DNA of 64,000 bases from Methanobacteriota archaeon. GTDB lineage: Archaea; JAADCQ01; Methanopyri; Methanopyrales; Methanopyraceae. Position numbers and translations under genes: made by a program. Shown here piece by piece: positions 8,093 to 15,982 of this stretch. The first letter of the stretch is position 1; the number at the start of each line of letters is the position of its first letter. The stretch is taken from positions 179,353 to 243,352 of the forward strand of contig JAMOPO010000027.1 of assembly GCA_027064425.1 (NCBI GenBank). Direction: 5' to 3'. Below the pieces are notes generated by a model. The model had not been told where the DNA came from. It searched no databases and saw only the letters and a program-made list of their open reading frames with translations.

Positions 8093-9097
8093 GTGCTCGG
8101 GCTGGACGTCGGTGGTGCTCACACCGACGTGGCGCTGGTGAGGGTGGAGGGGAGCGAGCTGGAGGTGGTGATGACCAAGCGGAAGTACATCCCGCTGTGG
8201 AAGCGTCGGGGCAGGAGGCGCCTGCAGCGGTTCGTGAGGCGTGTGCTCTTCCGGTCCCGCCCGGAGCTTGTCGGGCTCACGATGTCCGGAGAGCTGGCGG
8301 ACGCCTTTGAGACGCGGCGGGAGGGCGTGGAGTACATCGTGAGGACCGTGACGTCCGCCTCCCGCGCGCCGGTGCGCGTGGTGACGGCGTCGGGGGACAC
8401 GATCGAGCCTGGGGAGTGCTCGGAGGCCTGGCGGGAGGTGGCCTCGGCCAACTGGCGGGCCACGGCGGAGCTGCTGGCCGAGCTGTACCCGGGCTCCTAT
8501 CTGTTCTCGGACCTGGGTTCGACCACGCTTGACCTGATCCCGATCGTGGACGGGGAGGTGCGGGCCAAGGGCCGGACGGACCTGGAGCGGTTGAAGTCGG
8601 GCGAGCTCGTGTACCTCGGGGCCCTGCGGACGCCGATCGGGTTCCTGCTGAGGGAGGTCGAGATCAACGGGACCCTGGTGCCGGTGTCCTACGAGAACTT
8701 CTCGATCATCGCGGACGCGCTGGTGCTGCTGGAGCAGATCTCCGAGGAGGACTACACGCCGGAGACTCCGGACGGTCGGGGTAAGTCGCCCGAGGACTGC
8801 GCCCGGAGGCTGGCGCGGGTCGTCTGCTCGGACCCGGAGGAGCTGGGGTGGGAGGGCGTGCTGGAGGTGGCCCGGGCGGCCTACAGGGTGCTGATGGGGA
8901 GGCTGCTCAAGCACCTCAAGCTCAAGCTCCGGGAGTACGATCTGAAGAAGGTCGTGGCGGCGGGGGCCGGGGAGTTCCTGCTGGAGTCGGCCTGCGACCG
9001 GCTGGGCGTGGAGTTCGAGTCCTTCGACGACGTGTTCGGGAGCGGATCCGAGGTGGCACCGGCCGTGGGGGCCGCGTACCTGGCCTACCGATCCTGA
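8093..9097 (+). CDS. mfnF: Methanofuran assembly enzyme MfnF-like (ASKHA/hydantoinase-like fold)
   Basis: A 334-residue protein with an actin-like ATPase phosphate motif at the N-terminus (MLGLDVGGAHTDVALV) and a second motif, FSDLGSTTLDLIP, near residue 140, then AAGAGEFLL near residue 286. This organisation is that of the H4MPT-linked C1 transfer / MfnF family, which couples the aminomethylfuran phosphate to the tyramine-glutamate unit. Position directly after mfnD strongly supports this. GTG start at 8093 after the purine-rich GGGGGTAGG. The last 13 bases overlap the convergent gene. Confidence 0.82.
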   Translation: MLGLDVGGAHTDVALVRVEGSELEVVMTKRKYIPLWKRRGRRRLQRFVRRVLFRSRPELVGLTMSGELADAFETRREGVEYIVRTVTSASRAPVRVVTASGDTIEPGECSEAWREVASANWRATAELLAELYPGSYLFSDLGSTTLDLIPIVDGEVRAKGRTDLERLKSGELVYLGALRTPIGFLLREVEINGTLVPVSYENFSIIADALVLLEQISEEDYTPETPDGRGKSPEDCARRLARVVCSDPEELGWEGVLEVARAAYRVLMGRLLKHLKLKLREYDLKKVVAAGAGEFLLESACDRLGVEFESFDDVFGSGSEVAPAVGAAYLAYRS

Positions 9098-9594
9098 CCC
9101 GGGCTCCAGGTGGGGAGCTCCTTCCGCGCGAGCTTCAGGTACCGCCGGGCGTTGTCCCGGATCTCCTCCAACCGGTCCTCGTCGACCTCGCCGATCTTCT
9201 TGGCGGGGACGCCGGCCCAGATCTCGCGCGGGCCCACCTCGGTCCCCTCGGTGACGACGGCACCGGCGCCCACGATGGAGCCCTCCCGGACGACCGCGCC
9301 GTTCATTACCGTGGCGTTCATGCCGATGAGGCAGTCGTCCTCGATCCGGGCCCCGTGGATGACGGCCCCGTGCCCGATGCTCACCCGGCGCCCGATCTCC
9401 ACCGGGTGCCCTCGCGAGACGTGGATCACGACGTTGTCCTGCACGTTCGACTCGTCCCCGATCGTCACGGGCTCGAGGTCCCCGCGCACGACCGCGCCCG
9501 GCCAGACGCTGACATCGCGCCCCAGCTCGACCTCACCGAGGATCGTGGCGGTGGGGTGCACGTAGGCGCGCCCCACGATCTTAACGCCCCTCAA
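9085..9594 (-). CDS. Gamma-carbonic-anhydrase-like hexapeptide-repeat protein
   Basis: A 169-residue left-handed beta-helix protein: repeated hexapeptides from about residue 10 to 130 (TILGEVELGRDVSVWPGAVV and following), then a short C-terminal helix. Histidines in VVIHVSRGHPV and IGHGAVIHG sit where the three zinc ligands of gamma carbonic anhydrases occur. This class includes real carbonic anhydrases and related proteins, so activity is not certain. The 3' end overlaps mfnF by 13 bases in convergent orientation. Confidence 0.85.
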   Translation of the reverse strand: MRGVKIVGRAYVHPTATILGEVELGRDVSVWPGAVVRGDLEPVTIGDESNVQDNVVIHVSRGHPVEIGRRVSIGHGAVIHGARIEDDCLIGMNATVMNGAVVREGSIVGAGAVVTEGTEVGPREIWAGVPAKKIGEVDEDRLEEIRDNARRYLKLARKELPTWSPGQDR

Positions 9595-9622
9595 TCACGG
9601 TCCCCCACAGGGTGCGTGCGCC

Positions 9623-11728
9623 TTGGAGCTGCCTGAGCACGTGGGACGGTACCTAGAGTGGCGCGGGATCAAGGAGCTCTTCCCACCCCAGCGGGAGGCG
9701 ATCGAGCGGGGGCTCTTCGAGGGTAAGAACCTGGTGGTCGCCGCGCCCACGGCCAGCGGGAAGACGCTCATCGCCGAGATGAGAGTCCTGCACGAGCTGG
9801 CCTCCCACGGCTGGCGGCGGCGCGTGGTTTACGTCGTGCCCTATCGCGCGCTGGCCCGGGAGAAGTACCGGGACTTCGAGCGGGTGGCCCAGTTCTGCGA
9901 GGAGGAGCTCGGGGAGGAGGTGAACGTCGAGCTCCGGACGGGTGACGTGAGGCGACCGATCCGGGAGCTGGAGCCGGGCGTGGTGGTGACCACGGCCGAG
10001 AAGCTGGACGCGAGCCTGCGGTCCCGGCCGGACCTCGTCGACGCCATCGACCTGCTGGTGATGGACGAGGTGCACATGGTGGGAGAGGGGGAGCGCGGGC
10101 CCACGTACGAGGGGCTCATCGCCCTGGTGCGCACGTTCCGACCGGACGCGTCCGTGCTGGCGCTCTCGGCCACGGTGGGTAACGCCCGCGAGCTGGGGCG
10201 GTGGCTGGACGCAGAGGTGGTGGAGAGCGATTGGAGGCCGGTGGAGCTGAGGTACAGGGTGGAGGAGGTGGACCAGTCGGAGGCGGACATCAGGGTGGAG
10301 GAGGTGGTCAGGAAGTGCCTGGAGGAGGACGGTCAGGCGCTGGTGTTCCTGTACTCGCGCCGGCGGGCGATGACCGAGGCCCAGCGGCTGGCCGGGATCG
10401 TGCGAGAACATCTGTCCAGGGAGGAGCGAGAGGAGCTGCAGGAGCTGGCTGAGCGGGTGGAAGAGGAGGGCGAGGGTGACGAGACGAAGGTCCTCGCCTG
10501 GGCCGTGCGGCGCGGGGCGGCGTTCCACCACGCCGGGTTGGCCCCGGGCCAGCGGGAGCTCGTGGAGGACGCGTTCCGGGAGGGGTTGATCAAGGTCGTG
10601 ACCTGCACGCCGACGCTGGCGGCGGGGGTCAACCTCCCGGCCCGCTACGTCCTGATCCGAGACTTCGGGACCCGGATCGGGGGCGAGTTCAAGCCCTCTA
10701 AGAACGAGTTCAAGCAGATGGCGGGCAGGGCCGGTCGACCGGACTACGACGAGATCGGATACGTGTACGTTTTCGTGAACCCGAGGCTGCGGGACGTGGT
10801 GGAGGAGTACATCCAGTCCGAGGCCGAGCCGGTGCGGAGCAAGATTTGGTCCACGGGCCCGCGGCTCCGGCGCTTCCTCCTGGGACTGGTGGCGGCCGGA
10901 TTCTGCGAGGACCTTTCGAGCGTGCTGGAGGTGGCGCTCAACACGTTCGTGGAGTCCGTGGAGGGAATCAGGCCGGAGGAACGCGTGGCGGAGTCGCTGG
11001 AAATGCTGCAGGACTGGGACTTCCTGAAGGAGCTCAGCGGCCGACTGCGGGTGACGACGGTGGGCAAGGCGGTGGCCGAGACCTACCTGACCCCGGACTC
11101 GGCCCGGTTCCTGCTGGAGGCGATGGAGGAGGTGGGGACGGAGGAGTCCGTCGTGCTGCCCATGATCACGCTGTCTCTGGACTTCACTCCAAGCTCGATC
11201 TCTCGGCGGGAGAGGTCGGGCACGCTCGACGAGTTCATGGGAACGTCGGGGCCGGAGCTGTCCTACGACGAGGTCGTGGAGCTGGCGGTGGACTGGTTCG
11301 GCTACGATGACTGGGAGGTGGAGCGTCGGCTGGCGTGGGCGGAGGTGCTCCGGGACTGGATCTCCGGGGTCCCCGAGCGGGCGATCCTGCGTCGATACGA
11401 CATCTACCCGGGTGACCTTTACCGGGCGCGGGAGGACGCCGCGTGGATCGCCTGGGGAATGTCCCGGCTGGCATCGGCGGCCGGAATCCGATGGCGGTCC
11501 CCGCTGCTCAGCCGGCGGATCGAGGTGGGCGTGCCCGAGGAGGTGGTGGAGCTGACGGAGGTCGAGGGGGTGGGTCGGACGCTGGCGATGCGGCTCTACG
11601 AGGCCGGGTTCAGGTCCGTGGAGGACCTGGCGAACGCGAGCCCCTCGGAGCTCATGCGGGTGCGAGGCATCGGCGAGAAGCTCGCCCGGAAAATCCGGGA
11701 GAGTGCCCGGGAGCTTATAGGAACCTGA
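9623..11728 (+). CDS. hel308: Hel308-type superfamily 2 DNA helicase
   Basis: 3'-to-5' helicase acting at stalled replication forks in archaea. The 701-residue protein has APTASGKT (Walker A, about residue 40), MDEVH (motif II, about residue 148), LSATVGN (III), PTLAAGVNLPAR (V) and QMAGRAGRPDYDE (VI, about residue 365). The C-terminus has a helix-hairpin-helix pair, LTEVEGVGRTLA and RVRGIGEKLA (about residues 640-690), as in Hel308. TTG start at 9623. Length matches Hel308 (about 700) rather than larger Ski2 relatives. hjc, encoding the junction resolvase, lies 8 kb away. Confidence 0.92.
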   Translation: MELPEHVGRYLEWRGIKELFPPQREAIERGLFEGKNLVVAAPTASGKTLIAEMRVLHELASHGWRRRVVYVVPYRALAREKYRDFERVAQFCEEELGEEVNVELRTGDVRRPIRELEPGVVVTTAEKLDASLRSRPDLVDAIDLLVMDEVHMVGEGERGPTYEGLIALVRTFRPDASVLALSATVGNARELGRWLDAEVVESDWRPVELRYRVEEVDQSEADIRVEEVVRKCLEEDGQALVFLYSRRRAMTEAQRLAGIVREHLSREEREELQELAERVEEEGEGDETKVLAWAVRRGAAFHHAGLAPGQRELVEDAFREGLIKVVTCTPTLAAGVNLPARYVLIRDFGTRIGGEFKPSKNEFKQMAGRAGRPDYDEIGYVYVFVNPRLRDVVEEYIQSEAEPVRSKIWSTGPRLRRFLLGLVAAGFCEDLSSVLEVALNTFVESVEGIRPEERVAESLEMLQDWDFLKELSGRLRVTTVGKAVAETYLTPDSARFLLEAMEEVGTEESVVLPMITLSLDFTPSSISRRERSGTLDEFMGTSGPELSYDEVVELAVDWFGYDDWEVERRLAWAEVLRDWISGVPERAILRRYDIYPGDLYRAREDAAWIAWGMSRLASAAGIRWRSPLLSRRIEVGVPEEVVELTEVEGVGRTLAMRLYEAGFRSVEDLANASPSELMRVRGIGEKLARKIRESARELIGT

Positions 11729-12443
11729 ACTCTCGGCCCCACTCCCGGCTGATCTTCCGCTCCCACCGGGCGACGTCCACGGACGTTATCGGGAACACGC
11801 TGTCTCCCCGCCTGGGCATCTCCATCAGCTCCTGAGCCAGTGACTTGGAGATCGGCCGGCGCCGGCCGCGCACGGTGATTTGGCATCGGACCGGGTCGAC
11901 GTGGTCCCAGCGCAGCTCCAGCACGTCGATGTAGTCGGAAAGAGTCTCGAAGCAGGTTACCACGAACGGTTTGAGGTACCTCTCATCGTACTTCCTGCTT
12001 AAGTCTTCGAGAAGTAGGAACAGCTCTGTTAAGCGTAGGTCCAGCTCGAGCGACGCCTCATTGGTCCCGTCGATCTCGAACGGGAGGCTGACGTCCTGCA
12101 GGACCTGGAGGAGGCCTTCCCCGCGCGCCATCAGCTCCGCCTCGACCTCGACCTCCGGGATCACGTCCTTCACGGGTGCATCCGCGGGCAGGCGCTCGGT
12201 GAGGTATTGGACGATCTCTTCGAGCAGCGCCCGCCCAACGCGCTCTCTGGCGCGGACGTGGGTGATGGACTCGACCACCCAGAGCGGGTCCGGACTGATC
12301 TCTCTGATGTGGTCGTTCGCGAACTTGCTGGAGATGACTTTCAGGCTGAGCAGGGTGGCGTACGTTAAGGTGGATGTCGGTTTTAGGACGAGCCGTTTCC
12401 GGGTCAGGTAGCGGACGTAGCCGTCGACGAGGGAGGCGATCAT
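11715..12443 (-). CDS. Uncharacterised protein, possible degenerate tyrosine recombinase
   Basis: A 242-residue protein I do not recognise with confidence. The C-terminal third reads like the start of a tyrosine-recombinase catalytic domain: VLELRWDHVDPVRCQITVRG, then RRRPISKSLAQELMEM and GDSVFPIT, similar in spacing to the LRWSDID...VPLS...VFP run of integrases. But the catalytic Arg (normally GLRxSE just before LRW) is absent and the chain ends before the HxxR and Tyr motifs, so it would be inactive. The start codon overlaps the lysC stop by four bases (ATGA), so it is translationally coupled to lysC. Its 3' end overlaps hel308 by 14 bases. Confidence 0.6.
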   Translation of the reverse strand: MIASLVDGYVRYLTRKRLVLKPTSTLTYATLLSLKVISSKFANDHIREISPDPLWVVESITHVRARERVGRALLEEIVQYLTERLPADAPVKDVIPEVEVEAELMARGEGLLQVLQDVSLPFEIDGTNEASLELDLRLTELFLLLEDLSRKYDERYLKPFVVTCFETLSDYIDVLELRWDHVDPVRCQITVRGRRRPISKSLAQELMEMPRRGDSVFPITSVDVARWERKISREWGREFRFL

Positions 12444-13843
12444 GACCCTTCACCGAGGTTGAACTCCGAGTGGATGGCGTTGACGGCCTTCGCCTCGTCC
12501 TCCTCGGAGACCACGAACGAGATGTTCACCTCGGAGGCTCCCTGCGAGATCGTTCTCACGTTCACGCCCTCCCGGGCCACGGCGCTGAACACGCGGGAGG
12601 CGACGCCGGGCGTGCCGCGCATGCCCTCCCCCACCACGGCCACGACGGCAACGTCCTCGTACGCCTTCACGCGGTCGACCAGGCGCTCACCCACGAACTC
12701 GCGCTCGATGATCCGCGCGGCCTCCTGAACGTCCTCCTCCGACACGATGATCGAGATGTTCGACTCCGAGGCGGACTGGGAGATCATCACCACGTTGATG
12801 CCGGCCTCCCCGAGCTTCGTGAAGATGCGGCCAGCGACGCCGGGTCGTCCGATCATGGTCGTGCCGCGCACGTCGACCATGCCCACGTCGGAGGAGGACG
12901 CGACGGCCTTGACGACGTCGTCGGCGGGCTGGGCCTCGGCGGTGATCAGCGTGCCCTCCGCCTCGGGGTTGAACGTGTTCTTGACGCGGATCGGTATCCC
13001 CTCGGCCTGCGCGGGGATCACGGTCTTGGGGTGCAGCACCTCCGCGCCGAAGCTGGCCAGCTCCAGGGCCTCCTCGTAGGACAGTCTGGGCACCGTCCTG
13101 GCGTCGGGAACCAGGCTGGGATCGGCCGTCATGACCCCGTCCACGTCCGTCCAGATCTGGATCTCATCCGCCTCCACCGCCGCGCCCAGGATAGCGGCCG
13201 AGTAGTCGGAACCGCCGCGGCCCAGGGTGGTGACCTCTCCCTCCACGGTTTCACCTATGAAGCCCGTGACGACGGGGATCTTGCCGGAGCGGAGCATCGG
13301 GATCAGGGTGCGTTGCGCCTTCCTGCGGCAGGCGGGGAGGATGGGTTCCGCCTCCCCGAACCGCTCGTCCGTGATCACGCCCGCCTCGCCGGCCTCCAGG
13401 TGCTCGGCCTCGAGACCTCGATCGCGGAGGGCGCCGGCCAGGATCGGGGCGGCGAGCCGCTCGCCGAAGGAGAGGACGAGGTCCATGGAGCGCCGGGTGA
13501 CCTCGCCGACGTAACTTAACCCCAAAAGCACTTTCTCAAGCTCGTCAAGGAGGGAGTCGATGTAGCCGAGGACCTCCCGGCGAATCAGGTTGGAGGAGAT
13601 GACCTCGTTGACGGTTTCCACGTGTCGCCTGCGGAGCTTGCCCACGAAGTTCTTCACTTCCTCCTCCGTCCAGTTAGGGACCCGTCGAGCCGCCCGCTCC
13701 AGCTCGTCGGTGACACCGGCCATCGCGGACGTGACGACGATCACCTCGTGCTCACGGTGCGCCTCCTCCACGATCTCGGTGACCCTCTTTATGGCGTCGC
13801 TCGAGCCGACCGAGGTGCCGCCGAACTTCATGACGACCCTCAA
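12440..13843 (-). CDS. lysC: Aspartate kinase
   Basis: Phosphorylates aspartate as the first step to lysine, threonine and methionine. The 467-residue protein starts MRVVMKFGGTSVGSSDAI (nucleotide-binding KFGGTS), has the aspartate-binding region TLGRGGSDYSA near residue 208, and two ACT domains at about residues 320-390 and 400-460 (ending GASEVNISFVVSEEDEAK), which in this family mediate feedback by amino acids. The stop overlaps the following gene by four bases. It is divergent from the gene at 13886 with about 40 bases between. Confidence 0.95.
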   Translation of the reverse strand: MRVVMKFGGTSVGSSDAIKRVTEIVEEAHREHEVIVVTSAMAGVTDELERAARRVPNWTEEEVKNFVGKLRRRHVETVNEVISSNLIRREVLGYIDSLLDELEKVLLGLSYVGEVTRRSMDLVLSFGERLAAPILAGALRDRGLEAEHLEAGEAGVITDERFGEAEPILPACRRKAQRTLIPMLRSGKIPVVTGFIGETVEGEVTTLGRGGSDYSAAILGAAVEADEIQIWTDVDGVMTADPSLVPDARTVPRLSYEEALELASFGAEVLHPKTVIPAQAEGIPIRVKNTFNPEAEGTLITAEAQPADDVVKAVASSSDVGMVDVRGTTMIGRPGVAGRIFTKLGEAGINVVMISQSASESNISIIVSEEDVQEAARIIEREFVGERLVDRVKAYEDVAVVAVVGEGMRGTPGVASRVFSAVAREGVNVRTISQGASEVNISFVVSEEDEAKAVNAIHSEFNLGEGS

Positions 13844-13885
13844 GCTCCTCCTCCCTTGCCGCGCCCGCGGTTGGGGGTGCGCCCG

Positions 13886-14584
13886 GTGGGTAAGGGAGAG
13901 TGTGATATCTGGCTCCCTGACGAGGAGGCCAGGTCGATCGGGGCCGAGGTGAGCCGGAAAGCGCTGGAGGTGATCGCCGACGCCGGGCGGCCCGTTTACG
14001 ATCTAAAAAAGCACCGGGGGGTGGACGTCAAGTCGGTGGCGCGGGAGATCGTGCGAGAGATCGGAACCATTGTCGGGCTGGAGTTCTCTCTTAAGGGGGT
14101 GGATAAGCTCTTCGACAAGGTAATGAAACGGGTGCCGCTGATCCGCACCGTGCTCTCCGAGGAGGAGCTGGAGTCGCTGGAGGAGGACAAATACATCTGC
14201 TTCGTGGCCGTGCATCCGAAAAATTACCGTAAAATCAGCGAGCGGGCCGGAGCCATCGCGGTCACCGCCCGGGAGGAGCTCGAGCTGGACCACACCCCGC
14301 TGGTCCTGGTCAGGAACGACCTGTGCTTGGATGAGAACGAGTTCGGCGTGCTGGTCCTGCACTCGTCCGAGGTGGTCCAGAGCCGGCCCGAGTTCGACGT
14401 GGAGGTGCTCGTTGGTGAGGACATGAAGCCGACGATGATCAAGCTCGCTCGGTTCATCGCGAGCACGGTGGCCACGCGGACGGGCCACCTGAAGTTTCCC
14501 TACGTGATGGTGAAGGAGAGCCTGCTGGTGGAGGAGGGGGAGTTTCGCGTCCGGGTTAAGTTTACGGATAGCGGGGCCGAGTAG
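13886..14584 (+). CDS. Uncharacterised protein, first gene of a two-gene cassette
   Basis: About 232 residues, family not recognised. It contains a helical first half (GAEVSRKALEVIADAGRPVY, DVKSVAREIVREIG) and a mixed second half with VVQSRPEFDVEVLVGEDMKP; no signal peptide or membrane helix. The frame is open far upstream, but GGGGGTG at 13873-13879 places the GTG at 13886 as the likely start (GTG 13877 and TTG 13871 are alternatives). The TAG stop is followed immediately by the TTG of the membrane protein at 14585, so the two are almost certainly co-translated and may form one complex. Confidence 0.7.
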   Translation: MGKGECDIWLPDEEARSIGAEVSRKALEVIADAGRPVYDLKKHRGVDVKSVAREIVREIGTIVGLEFSLKGVDKLFDKVMKRVPLIRTVLSEEELESLEEDKYICFVAVHPKNYRKISERAGAIAVTAREELELDHTPLVLVRNDLCLDENEFGVLVLHSSEVVQSRPEFDVEVLVGEDMKPTMIKLARFIASTVATRTGHLKFPYVMVKESLLVEEGEFRVRVKFTDSGAE

Positions 14585-15982
14585 TTGACGGAAGAGCGAC
14601 CCTCGCGGCTCAGCTTCGCCCTAGTTCGGCTCTCCGCGAGGCCGAGGATCAAGGGGCGTGTGATCGCCTGCGGGACCCGATACGACCCGATCACGGAGGA
14701 AGAGGAGGAGCTAGTTAACATCCTGAACTCCAACGCGCTGCTGCTCGTGTGCTTCGAGGAGTATCCGCTCCCCACCCCTCAAATCATCTCTAACGAGCTT
14801 GGAGACATGTCCAGGAAGCTCCGCCAGGAGGGCTTCCGCCTGTCCCGCATTGAGGAGTTCAAGTACGACGACCCGGAGGTGGCGCTGGTTTCCAAGATGG
14901 TCCTGGACGAGACCCGGTACGTGTACTGCCGGGTCCCCGGGAAGCCCCGGGACCGGCTCGAGTCGCTCGCTCACGAGCACGAGTGCACCGTGGTGAGCTG
15001 GGAGCGGGAGGGTGCCGTCATCGAGGCCCCATCCAAGTACCACGCCCTGCGGCTGGCGGTCTCCATACCGCTGGAGCTGGACGGCAGCGCCGCGGTGGGG
15101 CTCACGCAGGCGGCGGCGGTCGAGCGGCACGCGAAGGCCGAGCGCTACGTCAAGGGACCGTTCGCGGCGTTCTCCAAGGCGGGCGGTGAGTGGGTCCTGC
15201 ACGAGGATGGCGACCAGGAGCTGCCCGAGCCGCAGGGGACTGACGCCGGGCCGGACCGCGTGATGTACCTCGACATCGTGGAGTCGTCGAAGCTGGTCGA
15301 AGAGCGCGGGAGGCCCTACCTGGAGAACCTGATGAAAGAGCTGATGGACCTCATCGCCGATGAGGAAGGCGTCGTTATCGACCATAAGCTGGGTGGAGAC
15401 GACGTACTCGCGAAGTTCCCCACGAAGGGGAGGGCGCTCCGGGCCGCGATCCGGATCCTCGACGAGGCGCGTCGCCGAGGGATCAAGATTAAAATAGGGA
15501 TCGGGGACTCCGGCGGTCGGGCGGCGGAGAACGCCGTCGCGGTGATGGACAGGATCGGCTACTCGGCCTCCTTCGTCGCGTTCCGCTTCGGCCCGTTCCT
15601 GGCCGCGTACGTTGAACCTCCGACGATCTCTGAGGTGTTCTTCCGGCGCATCCCGTCGGAGCTGGGGCGGATGGTCGGGGCGTCGATGACCACGGCCTCG
15701 CTCGCGACCATTCATCCGTACCTGGGCGCGCTGCCGCTGCTCTACTTCCCGACCGCCGCGATCAAGAGGAACAGGGACGAGGTCTCCGCCGCGTGCGTTT
15801 GGGGGACGCTCTGGCTCCTGGCCATGGTGGCCGCGGTCCTGGTCGGGGTGCACGTCCGGTCCAAGTACCTGCCCAAGCCCCTGGTCACGCTGACCGACGT
15901 CGTCGTGTCCCAGGCGATCGCATTCGCGAAATCCCGTCTCAGCTCCCTCCTAGTAAAGGGATTAGGGGCAGGACTACCGTGA
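14585..15982 (+). CDS. Membrane protein with class III nucleotide-cyclase-like domain
   Basis: 465 residues in three parts. Residues 1-210 are a domain I do not recognise. Residues about 225-310 resemble a class III adenylate/guanylate cyclase homology domain: MYLDIVESSKLVEERG with an Asp (230) at the first metal position, LGGDDVLAKFP with Asp 272/273 at the second, then RALRAAIRILDEA and IKIGIGDSGG. The usual Asn-x-x-x-Arg transition-state motif is not obvious. Residues about 370-425 contain two hydrophobic stretches (LGALPLLYFP; GTLWLLAMVAAVLVGV). TTG start abuts the previous stop; the end overlaps thiC by four bases. Whether it makes a cyclic nucleotide is unknown. Confidence 0.7.
   Translation: MTEERPSRLSFALVRLSARPRIKGRVIACGTRYDPITEEEEELVNILNSNALLLVCFEEYPLPTPQIISNELGDMSRKLRQEGFRLSRIEEFKYDDPEVALVSKMVLDETRYVYCRVPGKPRDRLESLAHEHECTVVSWEREGAVIEAPSKYHALRLAVSIPLELDGSAAVGLTQAAAVERHAKAERYVKGPFAAFSKAGGEWVLHEDGDQELPEPQGTDAGPDRVMYLDIVESSKLVEERGRPYLENLMKELMDLIADEEGVVIDHKLGGDDVLAKFPTKGRALRAAIRILDEARRRGIKIKIGIGDSGGRAAENAVAVMDRIGYSASFVAFRFGPFLAAYVEPPTISEVFFRRIPSELGRMVGASMTTASLATIHPYLGALPLLYFPTAAIKRNRDEVSAACVWGTLWLLAMVAAVLVGVHVRSKYLPKPLVTLTDVVVSQAIAFAKSRLSSLLVKGLGAGLP

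Noticed and set aside
12470-13519. Plus-strand open frame of 349 codons
   Set aside because: Antisense shadow of lysC; His/Gly/Asp repeats typical of the complementary strand of acidic genes.
13622-13885. N-terminal extension of the gene at 13886
   Set aside because: It would lie antisense inside lysC; a Shine-Dalgarno at 13873 points to a start at 13886 or nearby.
15390-15405. GGDD in the membrane protein read as a GGDEF or Cas10 active site
   Set aside because: The context (LDIVESSKL upstream, VLAKFPTKGRALRAA downstream) matches class III cyclases better; there are no other CRISPR genes.
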